Origin: Cyanophora paradoxa
Lineage: Eukaryota; Glaucocystophyceae; Cyanophorales; Cyanophoraceae
DNA length: 64,000 nucleotides
Reading direction: 5' to 3'
Assembly (NCBI GenBank): GCA_004431415.1
Contig: QPMI01000040.1
Span: 372,001 to 436,000 of the forward strand
The notes beneath the pieces are model-generated. The model was not told the DNA's origin. It did no database searches and worked only from the letters and a program-made list of their open reading frames with translations. Positions 11,201-22,571 of the stretch are shown piece by piece; positions within the stretch are counted from its first letter, which is position 1; every line of letters begins with the position of its first letter. The position numbers and the translations under genes were made by a program.

Positions 11201-14200
11201 GTGGGCGCCCCGTGCGGTGGACCGCGTCGACGGTGCTGCGGCTGTAGCGGCCGACGCTGGCGGCGTCCAGGGCCGCCCCTTCTACGTCCTGGGCCGCGCG
11301 CAGCTCGAGCTGCGCGGGGACCGAGCCGGCGGCGATGCCGGCGGCGCCGGCGGTCGCCTCCATGAAGAGGAGGGCCCGTTCGCCCCCCAGGGTGTTCAAG
11401 ACCTCCCCCAGCGCCCTAGCCACCTTTGGGAGACCGTGAACTTAAGCTTCAAGGCGGCGAGCGGGAGGGGGCGGGCGCCGGCGGCAGACCTGCTCGGAGG
11501 GGTCCACGGCGCCAGCGGCGGCGGTGGCGACGCGGACGAGGGCGGCGTGGCCCGCCTCCAGCTTGGCCAGGCGGGCGAGGGAGCCCGGCAGCTGCAGGCT
11601 CGGCGCGCTGCGGGCCGCGGACGCTGACAGCGAGCTGCGCGGCCCCTGCCCAAGCTGTACAAGGCTGGACGTCACCGACGAGACACGCGGGATTCCCGAC
11701 GCCGATGCCGCGAGGGTGGCTGCGGCGCCGGACAACCGACTGGCGGGGGAAGGCGCGATGGCGCCGGCGGCGGCCGCAGCCCCGGACGGCACGACGATGA
11801 CGGAGGATTGGGCGGAGAGCGGGGCGGAGGCGGGCCCGCCGAAAGCGGAGGCGCGGCGCCCGGCGGAGCCGAACTCGCTCGCCTCCCCTAGCTCGTCCGT
11901 GTCTGCCTGGCTCCGCTCGCGATCGCGATCGCGATCGCGGGCCCCGGATCCCGAGCCCTTCGAGTCCTCGCGATCGTGCGACGGCGACGGCAGCTGGAGC
12001 TCCTCGGCGATGTCGCCCGCGAGGCGCCGCAGGCCCCCGCCCGCGCGATCTCGACCGCGCTGCGCCCGAGGCGCGCGGCGAGGGGGCCGCAGCCCTGGGC
12101 CCCCGCCAGCAGCGCCCGCTCGCGGTACACTTCGGCGAGCGCCCACGCGTTCCGCATCTTGGAGGCCTCCAGCTCTGCCGGCCCGAGGAGGCTGGCCGCG
12201 CCGGCGACGTCCCCCTTGAGGCGCCGCTCGGCTGCCCGCAGGACGGCCAGGTGCGGCCGCATCTGCGACTGCGGCGGCGTGGTCATGAGCTGCGCGCGCG
12301 CACATGCACACACACAACGCTCGATTCGATGTCGCACCAGCCGCCCGCGGACGACGTTGCGCAAGGCGCGCATGGCGGCCGCGAAGTGCTGGCCGCCCTC
12401 CTCGCCGGGGATGCCGGCGCTGGCCACGGCAGCCTCGGCGTAGGCGACGTGCGCGAAGGAGAGGTGGAGGGCCAAGGCCCGCATCATGGGCGGGAAGCGC
12501 GGCCCCGACGCGAGGCGGGCGCAGGCCCGCAGCTGCTCCAGCCAGGCGCGCGTGCAGACGAAGCCCGTGCGGGTGCCGCGGAGGAGCTCCGATTCGTTCT
12601 GACCGCGCGGCGAGTCCAGCGAGGTGGCGAGCTCGGGGAGGCCCAGGGCCCGCAGGGCGGCGGCGACCTCGGGCGGCGGGGGGTCGCGCCGGTGGCCCAT
12701 CAGGAGGGCGACGGAGGACGAGAGGAGGTGCGCCTGCGCGAGGTGCGCCTGGGGGAAGAGGGGCTGCCGAGAGACGACGTGCGAGACCCGGCGGGCGTAC
12801 TCGGCGAGCGACGCCGCAGCGCGCGCCGGCTGGCCGCCCTCCGCGGCGGCCGCGACTGCGAAGACGCGGACGAGGGCGCCAACGAAGGGCACCTCCTCCA
12901 GGTGGGGCGGCGCCACCACAGGATACATCCGCCAGAACTGCCCGCAGAGGTGAGCTCGAGCGACGACATGCATGACGCAATATTAACGGAATGAAGTGCT
13001 AATGTGCAGCTTACGCGGGAAATGCGGCCGAGGCGAAGGGGGATGTCGAGGGCGTCGAAGACAAGGGCGCCCAGTGCCGTGTAGTCCAGAATGCGGGCGC
13101 ACTGGTCGAACACGGCGACGAATGTGCGGTCTGCGCGGTCGGCGCCCGGCCCGCCGGCTGTGTACCACTCGACGCTCGCCTCCGCGAGCTGCACGAGGGC
13201 GGCGCCCTCCGCCTCGCCCCGCGTGGCCGCCGCGTCGTTCTTCATGAGGCGGATGCCTCGGCGGGCCACCTTGGGGAACCCCATCTTGGCAGAGAACGTT
13301 GTCATCATAAGGCGGCCGATGAGCCTCTCGCGGGAGGGACCCGCGGCAAACGTGTACTGGGTGGCGGCGTTAGGGAGTTGGAAGGCAGGGGCTGTACGTA
13401 TACTGCGGAAGATGGGCCAACGCGTGCGCACCCGAAGCATGAGGGGTATGCAGACAGCAAAGTCCGCCTTGCGCTGGCCCAAGACGTAGAGGAGGGTGAG
13501 GTGCAGGGCCAGGCGCGCGCGGAGCCGCGCCCGGAACCTCGCCTCGGCGCTCGGGAAGTGGGGCACCCAGGACTCGGGCAGGAACAGGTGCAGGATGTGC
13601 GAGATCAAGATGACGATGTTGACGAGTGCGCCGAGGGCGCCGCGGCGGAAGGGCGGCAGGCGCGCGGCGCGGAGCGAGGCGTCGATGTGCTCCAGGCACT
13701 CGGCAGACCGGTACGACGCCAGGGCGACCAGGGCGAGGCGCTGCGCGCGGCGGGGAGGGGCGCGCGCGCGTCGTGGTCAGGGACGATCAGCGCGCGCCGG
13801 CGTACAAGAGAGGCCACTCGCCTCGTGCATGGCGGCGGTGCGGAGGGACGCGGGGATGCCGAGGGCGTCGCCTTCGCCTTCGCCTTCGCCTCCGGATCCG
13901 GCCGGGTCGCCCGCGCCCGATCGCGAGGCGTGCTCCGCGGCGAGGAAGGCGGACCGCGCCTCATCGAAGCGGCGCGCGGCGTAGAAGCAGTCGCCCAGCG
14001 CCGCTGCACGAAGGGACTTTAGGCGAGGGCCCGGGCGGCGCGGGGCGGGGCGGGCGGGGCGGGCGGGGCGGGCAGGCACCAAGCAGAGGGAAGTCGGCAG
14101 CGGCGGCGTCGGGCGGGCCCGCGGGCGGCCTCGAGGAGCGGGAGGGCCTCGTCGGGGCGGCCGCGCGCAGCAGCGCCAGACCCGCGGCGCGCGCCGCCTC

Positions 14201-17200
14201 GCAGCCCTCGGCGACCTCGACCGCCGAGTTCGGGCCCCCCGCGCCGGTCGCCTCGCGATCCACGTCGGGCTGGAGGGCGCCGGAGAGGGCGAAATGGTGG
14301 GCCGCGCCCCGCAGGTCCTCCCAGCGCCCGCTCTTCTTCCAGCGACCGAAGAGGTGCCGCGCGTAGCGGGCGTGGACCGCAGCCGCCGCGTCGGGGCCGG
14401 CGACGGGAGTGCCCTCCAAAAGCGCCGCCCGTGTCCCCGCGTGCACGAACCTGTACAGCCTGTCTGCCGGCGGCGGGGCCGGCCGCGGCGGCGGGGCGCC
14501 GGCTCCGGCGGCGGCGTGCGTGTGCGCGCCAAGCTCAATGATGGGCAGGGCGGAGGGCCTACGACCGAACTCGGTGTCCGGCGCGACGCGCACCGCCCTG
14601 CGCGCGCACGCACAGCACGTGAGGGCGCGCCGGCGCCGGCGCCGGCGCCGCACAGGCAGGCGGAGAAGCGCACCTGGCGCCCAGGAGGGCCGGCGCGGGC
14701 GCCGGGCCGGCCGGCGGCGCGCGCGCGCGATCGGCCGCCCCGGATCCGGCCGAGGTGGCGGACGAGAAGGAGGAGCGCTCGAAAGGCAGGGCCTCCAAAA
14801 GCCCGTCGCGGGTCGCAGCCTCCAGCGCGTGTTCGACGGCTGGCGAGGGGCCGGCCAGGGCTGCCCGCAGCGCAGCCGGCGAGAAGGGCTCCCCGACGAG
14901 GGCGGCCGCCCGCAGAACCCGCCAGTCGCCGTCCTCGAGGGCCTGCGAAAACCGGTCCCGCCCGCCCGCGAAAGCGCGCGAAATCGGGCCGGAAAAGTCG
15001 CGCGCACCTTGAGTCGCGCCATCGCGCGCTCCTCGAGCTCTGCAGAGGCGGGCGTCTCCCACGCGGCCCTCGCGTCGAGGCGCCACGCGCCGCGGCAGAA
15101 CGCGAGCGCCCCCTCGTCGATGAGCCGCAGCAGGAGCGTGAGGGCGGGGCCCGCCGCCCCGCCGCCCTTGGCCGCCGCTGCCGCCACGAGCTCCGGCGGG
15201 GGCTGGCGCCCGCCGAGCGCGGCCGACAGCAGCGCGGCGATCTGCGGCCCTTCCAGCGGCGCCAGGCGGTGCACGCAGTCCGAGGCGACGGCGGGCAGGG
15301 TTGAGATCGCGTCGCCAACGAGGCGGTGCCGCGTGGCAAGGACGGCGAGCAGCGGCACCGGCCGCCCCTGCGCGTCGGCCACGTCGCACGCGGCGCGCAG
15401 CTCGTGCAGCGCCTCGTGCATGCGCACCGTCGCCCTGCGCGAGAGTGAGCTTCGATCCCGAAATGATTTCGCTCGATCCCGAAGCGATTTCGTTCGATCC
15501 CGAAATGATTTCGTCCGATCCCGAAGCGAAATAAACCGGCGCACCGCTCAGCGTCGTCGAGGAGGAGGAGCACGCCGCCGAACTGCTCGGCCAGGCCCAC
15601 CAGCAGCTGCCCGGCCGCGAAGGCAGCCGCCGCCACGCTCGCCGGGCCCTCCGGCGCACCCGCCGCGGCTTTGTCCTCCGCGCCCACGCCCCGCCCGTCG
15701 TCCCCGGCCCATGGCCAGAAGGCCTCCAGCTCCTGGGGGCGGTCAAAGAGGCCGAGGCATTTGTCGGCGGGGTCGTGCGGACGGGGAGTGCGAGGCGAAG
15801 GGTGGCGCGGCACGGGTCCGCGGCGCGCTGGACCCGCTCCTCGACGGCGGTGCGGGCGGCCGGCGGCAGGCGGCGGGTCTGCCGCGCGAGCCGCCGCAGC
15901 GCCTCGCGCAGCTCGCGCAGGGGCGCCGCGTGCGGGCCGGCCGCCTCCGCGCCGGCGCCCCTGCAGAGCAGAACGAGGGGCCCGGGGCCCTCGCGGCCGC
16001 GGTCGGAGGCTGGCGCGGCGCCCGCCTCGAGGGCGAGGAGGCGCAGGAGGCGGCTCTTGCCCGAGCCGGCGTCGCCCTCCACCAGGTGTAGCGCCGGCTT
16101 CCCGTGCTCCCTGCACGCGCGTGCGCCGGCTCACGCCAGGCGCGGCGCCCCAAGGCGGACGGGCCGGGGCGCACCGGGCCGAGCGCCAAGCGGCGTTAAG
16201 GGCGGCCCGTGGCGCGTCGCGCGCGATGAACGCGGGGCACAGCGAGGCCGTGGCGTGCGGGCCGGCGGGGGCCCCCAGGGGCGGGGTGGCCGGCTCGAGG
16301 CTGAGGTTCTCCAGGCCTCCCTCGGACCAGTCCTCCGGGTTAATGCGGCCCTATTTGTAAGACGCGGTCAAAGCTAAGAACGTCAACGGCAAATCGCAAC
16401 GGCGCCGGCCCTATTTGTAAGCCGCGGTCAAACTTTGAAAATTTAAAGATCGTCAACGGCAACTCGCAACGGCGCCGGCGACCGCCGGGGCTGCGTGCGT
16501 GCGCGCACGGGTCGGTCGTCCGGGTCTTTGGAGAGAAGGGAGAGGATGACGCGGGCGACCCCGGGCGGGACCGCGGGGTTCACCTCCCGCGCTGCGCGGC
16601 GCGGCGCGGCGCGGCGTCGGCGTCGGCATCGGCGTCGGTGGCGAGGGGATGGGACGGACGGTCGGGGACGGGGGCGGAGCGGTGGAGGAGGAGCAGGTCC
16701 AGCGGGGAGTCCGCGAGGAAAGGCGGGCGGCCGACCGCACACTCAAACAGGACGGCGCCAAGCTGTGCACGGTGTGGAGGACAGAAGTGACGGCGTCAGC
16801 CCCGGAAGGGTGAGACGATAAGTGCACCGCGCAGATTACAAGCCAGCTATTATTGTATCTACTTTGTCTTTTGCAATAACTTATAATTATATAAACCCTC
16901 TGGAATATGTCGTTATATTTTTGGAAGGGAATAAAACCACGCCGCACAGAGTATATGTCCGCCCGGCCGTCGACGGGGCGATCCAGCATGCCCGCCTGCA
17001 TTGTTAGAATAAATTCGAAAACGGTTTGATCATGAGGGCCGCGGCCGCGGCAGACGCTGAAGGCCTAGGCGAGAAATCTTAGAGCCTCGGAGGGCGGCGC
17101 GCGCGCGCGCCTGCTCGGGGCTGCAGTACTGGAGGGTGCCAGCGAAGACGGCGCCGGCGCCCTGGTGGGCCTCGCGGCACATGCCGAAGTCGATGAGGTG

Positions 17201-18494
17201 CAGGCGCAGGCCGGCCGCGTCGCGATCGCGCTCGCGATCGCCCCCCGGGCCCCACGAGACCAGCAGGTTCTCCGGTTTCACGTCCCTGCGAACGAAGCCA
17301 GGTCAGAGCGCAGCTGCAGCGAGCTTAAGGGGAACCCGACGGCGGAGCCCCGGCCCGGAGCCCGCGCGCGCGCCTGTGGACGAGGCCGCGGGCGTGGAGT
17401 GCTTCGAGGGCGGCGCCTGCCTGCAGGGCAACCGCCCGGACGGCGGCGTCGGGGAGTGGCGCCCCGCCCCGCCCGAGGAGGAGGGCCCGCAGGGATCCCG
17501 CGGCGCAGTGCGGCGTCACCATGAAGGACGACCCGCCCGCCGTGCAGCCACTGTCCACGACCGGCAGCACGCTGCGGCCGCGCGCGGGGCCGGGGGCCTC
17601 GATTTTAGGTCGGGGAAGGATCCGGAGGGGCAGCCGCGCCGCGGCGGATTCGAAGCCAATTTAAACTCTCGCACGCGGGATGATCGATGGCCGCTTGCAG
17701 GCCAGCCTCCCGTCGTGCTTCCGCCGAGGCCGCCCCGTCCGGCCCTGCCCGGCCGACGCCGCTTACCATTAGGAGGGCGGGCGGGGCGGGGCGCGGCACA
17801 GTCGGACCGCTGTGCCGCCTGATCTTGAGGACGAAGTCAGCAGAGGAGGGGGGAGGCTCCCCCGCCCACGCCGCGGCGGCGGGGAGCCTGCGCCGGCTCG
17901 TGGCAGGCCTCGGCGAGTCGAGGCCGTGCGCTATCACGAGGTCTGTGTCGCCGGCCAGCCCTGCGCATGCGCGCCGGGGTCTCGCTTCTAGATATGCGCC
18001 GCCGCGGCGCGCGCCGCGCGCTCAGCCGCTGATCATGAGCTGCAGGCTCACCGCTCAGGCTGGGGATCTTCAGCGCCGCGCGCTCCGCCTTCACCGATCG
18101 GTTAAGGTGAACGTTGTCATCTTCGCCCTCCCACCGCGCAATGTACAGCCTGCCGGAGTGATGATCGTGAGACGACCGCGCCCGCGCGCGCGCGTACGTC
18201 ACAAGTAGCTCCCCCGCTCAAGCTTGCCATTGGGCCCGGCCCAGCTGCAGGCGGGATGCCTATCCAAGGCCAAACGTATATATATATATATACTATGATA
18301 CGGCAACTTAAGCTTAAGAGCTGCGCATGCAGGCGCACGCGTACGCACACTGAGGAGGGGGTCTCAGCGAGCAGGGAGCGTATACGCCAGCCGGCCACGT
18401 TATCCTCTGGGCCCAACAGCCCATGGCCAGGGCCCGCCGGCGCCTGCAGCTGCTGATCATGATCAGGAGGCTCGACCTCGGCCGCGGCTTCCAT
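8253..18494 (-). CDS. Hybrid histidine kinase with N-terminal protein kinase and ATPase domains
   Basis: The start is the ATG at 18494 and the last exon ends with TGA at 8253. Order from the N terminus: a Ser/Thr-kinase-like domain (N-lobe AALKI, spliced HRDVKPENLL, IDFGMC, SPEQA, KDPDDRP); a P-loop ATPase (GDAGSGKS near 16070, Walker B LLLLDD near 15565); a long helical region; a GAF domain (GVLYVDSRLARGVFTEADSR near 10900); HisKA with the phosphoacceptor His codon at 10641-10643 (SHEIRTPMNGI after splicing); HATPase with N box NITSNAVK, DTGPGID and GGTGLGLAI; a degenerate receiver; and a C-terminal receiver with CEDQ, the Asp codon at 8694-8696 (MDCQMPEVDGW), LTA and SKP. This order matches fungal group X and bacterial multisensor kinases. 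It is probably cytosolic, since I see no membrane segment. Both GT-AG and GC-AG introns occur. Exon borders in the ATPase-to-GAF region are approximate. Confidence 0.9.
8325..8419 (-). other. GC-AG intron before the last kinase exon
   Basis: The donor is AAG|GCGAGA and the acceptor CGCAG|CCG. Removal joins DVLSK to PLLLAEL, giving the conserved receiver Lys-Pro followed by the final helix, and then a stop. Reading through the donor gives a non-homologous tail. Confidence 0.85.
8594..8687 (-). other. GC-AG intron in the C-terminal receiver domain
   Basis: The donor is CAG|GCTCGT and the acceptor GGCCAG|ATG. Splicing joins LMDCQ to MPEVDGW, the standard sequence around the phosphorylated aspartate. 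No GT donor nearby restores the frame and motif. Confidence 0.88.
10512..10637 (-). other. GC-AG intron inside the H box of the histidine kinase
   Basis: The donor is GAG|GCGCGT and the acceptor GAGCAG|ATC. Splicing produces MSHEIRTPMNGI, the near-invariant HisKA motif. Unspliced reading gives SHEAR followed by a stop. Confidence 0.92.
15445..15535 (-). repeat. Four-copy ~20-bp tandem repeat within a kinase-gene intron
   Basis: On the + strand the word TCGATCCCGAA plus GATTTCG or a close variant recurs four times. It lies between the exon coding the Walker B segment and the next ATPase exon, in an intron. The frame crossing it would code a non-homologous FGIERN repeat, so I treat it as intronic. 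Confidence 0.75.
16347..16479 (-). repeat. Two-copy imperfect tandem repeat in a kinase-gene intron
   Basis: The segments 16347-16406 and 16407-16479 share GGCCCTATTTGTAAG at the start and CAACGGCGCCGG at the end; the second copy has a 13-base insert. They lie between the exon ending the kinase domain (DPDDRP) and the next exon toward the ATPase domain. Confidence 0.7.
17286..17373 (-). other. GC-AG intron inside the kinase catalytic loop
   Basis: The donor is CACAG|GCGCGC and the acceptor TCGCAG|GGAC. The split Arg codon is rebuilt, giving GLVHRDVKPENLL, the canonical protein-kinase catalytic loop. Confidence 0.9.
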
Positions 18495-19094
18495 GCATGC
18501 GCGCGTGCAATGAAGCCGAGGCCCGCGGCCGACCCAGCCTGCAGCTGACAGCTGCAGGCCTAGGGCTCGAGCTCGGGGTTAACGTGCACTGCCAGGGTCA
18601 ATCTGCCAGGCCGCCGGGCTGCTCCGGGATCCGAGCTCGAGGCCCGAGGGTCCAGAATCCGGTGCACGTGCCACGGTGGTCCGCGCGCGGCGGCGCGCGC
18701 GCGCTGGCCCAGCTGCAGTGGAGATACTATGATATACGATCCTACGGACCGCGCGGCCGGCCCGGCGGTACAGCTGCGCGGCGGCAGTCCGGACTAGTAC
18801 TGGTACGTATACTCCGGACTCCGGACCGCGGTCGTCGGACTCCGGTCCAGTCTCCGGATACCGGTATCGATCCCAGGACCGCGGGGATTGCTCAGTACTG
18901 CAATTTCAGTCCAGAGTCCCGGAGTCCAGACTCCATGAGTCTCCATCATGGCATGGCCAGACTCCGCGGCCGGGATCCGGATTCCGGATCCACTGGCCAG
19001 AATCCCGCCCGGCGGCCGCCAGTCTGGCGCCAGATCATGATCATGAGATCTGCAAAGTTGTGCAAACCTGATAAGGGGGATCGAAGCGCGTTTT

Positions 19095-20535
19095 GACGTA
19101 CCCGGGGCGCCGTCGCGGGTCGACGTCGAGTCGCGTCGGCAACGCCGGGCCGGCGCCGGGCGCCGCCGGCGCCCGGCGCCGCGAATCCCGCCGCGGCGCG
19201 ATCATGAATCGGATCTTCAAGGCTTGCGGCGGATCCCCGGTCAGCCTGAGTGCGGCGGTCACCCGGCCGGGGGCGGTAATATGCCGCGGTAATAGCGGCG
19301 GACCGCCGGCGGTATACGTATACCGTATACGTATTTCTCCGGCCCGCCGCCGGCGCGGCGGGATCCCCGCATGCGCAGCCGCCCGGCCGGCGCCGATTCC
19401 CCGGGCCCCGCGGCCGGCCGGCCCGGCCCGCGGGCCGCGGCCCGGCCGCGGCGGGCCCGCCGCCGGCGCACCGGGCCACCGGCCCGCGGGCCACCGCGCG
19501 CGGCCGGCCGGCCGCCGGGCCGCGCCCCGGCGGCCCGGGGCGGGCCCCGGCGGCCCGGCGCCGCGGCGGCGGGGGCCGGGGCCCGGGCCCGGGGCCTGGG
19601 GTGGCGCGGCGGCCCGCCGGCGGGGCCTGCCGGGCCCGGCGCGCGCCCGCGCGCGGGCGGGCCCTCGGCGCGGCGGCGCCCGCCGCCCGGGCCCCGGCCC
19701 CGCGCGCCGCCCCGGGCCCGGGCCCCGGCCCCGGCCCCCAGGGGCCAGGGCCCAGGGCCCCATGGCCAGCCCCGGCCGCGGCCGGGCGCCGGCGCCCGGC
19801 GGCCGGGCCGGGCGGGCGCGCGCCGGGCCGCCGGGCCGGGCCGGGCCGGCCCGCCGCCGGCGCCGCGGGCCCCAGGCCCCCAGGCCCCCAGTGGCCCCCA
19901 CTGGCCCCCAGTGCCCCCACTGCCGCAGTGCCCCCAGTGCCCCCGGGCCCCGGCCCCGGCCCCCGGGCCCGGGCCGGGCGGGCCCCAGCTGCAGTACAGC
20001 CTGGCAGGCTGCACCGCTGCAGCCGGCGCCGCGCACAGTGGCGCACTGACTCGCGAGTCCGACCGTCTCCGACTCGGACGGTCGCGAGACTCGCGAGACT
20101 CGCCGCTCGCGATCGGCGTTCAACGGTACCGGTTCGCGGCTGATCATGAGCGCCGTGAGCGGCCAGCCCCGGCGCGGCGGCCGGGCCCGGCCCCGGGCCC
20201 CGGCCCCGGCCCGGCCCGGCCGGGCCGGCCCCCGCCACCAAGCCGCCGGGCCCCGGCCCGCCGCGGGCCGCCGGGCGGCGCCGGCCCCGCGCCGGGCCGC
20301 CGCCGGCCCCCGGCCCCGGGGGCCGGGGCCCGGGCCCAGCGCCGGGCCAGCGGGCCACTGGGCGGGAGTCTCAGAGTCTCAGAGTCTGGGCCAGGGGCCC
20401 CCGGCCCCCGGGCCGGCGGGCGGCCCGCGGGCCCGGCCCGGCCGCGGGTTCCGGCCGCGCGCGGGCCCCGGCCCCGGCCCCCGGGGCCCGGCCGCCCGGG
20501 CCCCGGCCCGCCCGCCCGGCGAATCGGAGGCGAGT
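19095..20535. repeat. Extremely GC-rich low-complexity block
   Basis: About 1.4 kb made almost wholly of GGCC, GGGCCC, CCGGCC and CCCCGG words, interrupted near 19200-19370 and 19985-20150 by ordinary sequence. All six frames stay open over long distances because stop codons need A or T, so the large open frames are not evidence of genes. Confidence 0.85.
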
Positions 20536-20592
20536 TCAAAGCCTGAGCCTATACTTAGTACTAAGTTAGTAGGCTATACCTATAGCTACCGT

Positions 20593-20829
20593 CGGGCACT
20601 AAATTACTGCGGCGTTAATTAACGCGGTTTCAAAAATGGCCCTCCTCTGAGCGAAATACCGCGGTACCAAATTAACGCGGTTTTAACAATTTGAGGCTTG
20701 TATGGGACAGTAATTTCAGGGGGTACTGTATGGGGCGACTTCTCAGCAGCAAATTACCGCGGCACCAAATTACCGCGTTTTAACAAACTTTTGGCGCGTT
20801 AATTTGGTACCGCGTTAGTTTAGTGCCCG
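20593..20829. mobile_element. Small inverted-repeat element (MITE-like, 237 bp)
   Basis: The ends are inverted: CGGGCACTAAA on the left and its exact complement on the right, extending to 20 bp with three mismatches. The interior is rich in AAATTACCGCGG and AAATTAACGCGG words and codes for nothing. I see no clear target duplication. Length and AT-rich core resemble the element at 47110. Confidence 0.6.
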
Positions 20830-20984
20830 CAGTACTTAAGTGCCCTACCGTACGCGTAGTACGCCGTGACGGCAGGACTCTGAGGAGTCTGAGCCTAGGA
20901 CCTCCCGGAGTCCCGGAGTCCCGGCCCTCCGGCCGCGGGCCGGGAGTCCGGGGGGACGGTGGCCGGGGACCCCGGGGGCCGCCG

Positions 20985-21095
20985 GAATATTCCAGCCTAG
21001 GCCTGGAACGTTCCCGGAATATTAGAAAATTTTGGGAAAATTTTCGGGTCCCGTTTCAAGGCCCGTTTGCAGGGGGGAAATTTTAGGAAATTGAA
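20985..21095 (+). repeat. Dispersed repeat with GGAATATTCC and AAAATTTT words, copy 1
   Basis: The order GGAATATTCC, GGAACGTTCCCGGAATATT, AAAATTTT, a GG-CC spacer and a G-run followed by AAATTTT is shared with a second copy at 26930-27020. Each copy holds several short palindromes and codes for nothing. Confidence 0.65.
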
Positions 21096-21290
21096 TATAA
21101 TTTAATGATTATTGTATTCGTTTTCGATCGCGATCATCCCAATTTTCTGCGCCCCCTCCCCCCCATGATGGGCCCCATCTGACCCCACCAAGCCTTGAAG
21201 GGCCTTGCATTTCGGTTTCAGGCGAAGCCTCTTTCTCAAACCCAAAAACCGCCGACCGAAATTCCTTTTTTAACCTTTTTTTCCACTCCA

Positions 21291-21684
21291 GATCCCCCCT
21301 GCTAAATAATTCCCGTGTCACACTCCCTCGAGGCAGAATTATTAATTCTGCCTCGACACGGACGCGATTGATAGACATTACACGGCTGCCCGAACCCCCA
21401 CAGACCTCTCTAGATCCATTTTTAGCGTCGTGACTCCCCTAAGACGACCGCTCGCCCGTGGGCGTCGCGCGAAAATCGAATTTCCCTGATCCCCCCTGCT
21501 AAATAATTCCCGTGTCACACTCCCTCGAGGCAGAATTATTAATTCTGCCTCGACACGGACGCGATTGATAGACATTACACGGCTGCCCGAACCCCCACAG
21601 ACCTCTCTAGATCCATTTTTAGCGTCGTGACTCCCCTAAGACGACCGCTCGCCCGTGGGCGTCGCGCGAAAATCGAATTTCCCT
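21291..21684. repeat. Perfect 197-bp tandem duplication with an internal palindrome
   Basis: Copies 21291-21487 and 21488-21684 look identical base for base. Each contains a hairpin-capable palindrome with 14-base arms TCGAGGCAGAATTA around a single T. The minus-strand frame through each copy is open but shows no known motif. Confidence 0.95.
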
Positions 21685-21984
21685 CTGGATCAATTCCGGT
21701 ACTTAACCTCCGACAAATGCAGTCCGAGTCAGAAGGTGGGACCCGGTCCCGCCCGGTCCCGCGACGAAATCGCGCCAGGGACGCCCCAGAACGATACAGA
21801 ATGACGCGCGAGGGCGAGCGCATCGCCGCAAACTCGATTTCGGGCGCCGTCGACGCTCCAGTGCGAAGAGTCGGCCGAAAATTTGATCCGGCCGGTTCCG
21901 GCCGGTCCCGCGACGCGCGCAATCCATGCGTACTGGCGCGCATAGACATAGCACGGCCTGCCCACCCCCGAAATCCACTTTTCG

Positions 21985-22545
21985 GAGGCCGAACAGTGCA
22001 GGAAGGCTCCCGGCAGCAAAAATTCGAACCTGCACGGTCCCGGGCACCTTTCCGCGCGCCCACGCCGCGGCGCATGCGCGGAACGATAGCATACGCATTT
22101 GAGATGTAGAAGAAGCCTTCCGCACGCTTTACAGATGCGCGGGGCCGCGGGGACCCAGCCCACCCCGAAAATTCGATCCTCTACAGACCTGCACATCTTT
22201 CCGCGCGCCCTCGCATCCTCGCGCATGCGCATCGCTACAATATTCATTTGAGATTTTATCAAAGCCTTCGACAAGCTTCGAACACGCCGAAGACCACGAG
22301 AACCCAGCCGACGGCAAAAATTCGATCCTGCACGGACCTGGACATCTTTCTGCGCGCCCACGCCGCGGCACATGCGCGGGACAATAGCATATGCATGTGA
22401 GATGTAGACAAAGCCTTCCGCATGCTTTACAGATGCGCCGGGCCGCGAGAACCCAGCCAACCCCGAAAGTTCGATCTTGCACGGACCTGCACAGCTTTCC
22501 GCACGCCCTCGCATGCTCACGCATGGGCATCGCTACGGTACTCAG
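21985..22545. repeat. 148-bp satellite, about four diverged copies
   Basis: The anchor word TTCGATCCTGCACGGACCTG, with variation, recurs near 22024, 22172, 22320 and 22469, a spacing of 148-149 bases. Each unit also holds a GAGATGTAGA-like word, a CTTCCGCACGCTTTACAGATGCG-like word and ACCCAGCC. The copies differ at many positions, so the array is older than the neighbouring 197-bp duplication. Confidence 0.85.
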
Positions 22546-22571
22546 CTCCACCCTTTAATTATTTCCCGTAG

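Noticed and set aside
15445-15535. Coding repeat with FGIERN units in the ATPase domain
   Set aside because: It interrupts the conserved ATPase sequence just after Walker B and is bounded by plausible splice sites, so intronic origin is more likely.
14294-16091. Long + strand open frames (up to 560 codons) opposite the kinase gene
   Set aside because: They are antisense shadows caused by high GC. The minus strand holds conserved kinase, ATPase and phosphorelay motifs with splice sites; the + strand frames have none.
19000-20546. Several open frames of 250-470 codons on both strands
   Set aside because: They encode only Gly/Pro/Ala/Arg strings and arise because the sequence lacks A and T for stop codons.
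22129-22551. Minus-strand repeat protein from the 148-bp satellite
   Set aside because: The unit is not a multiple of three and the frames differ between copies; no start, signal or domain is present.
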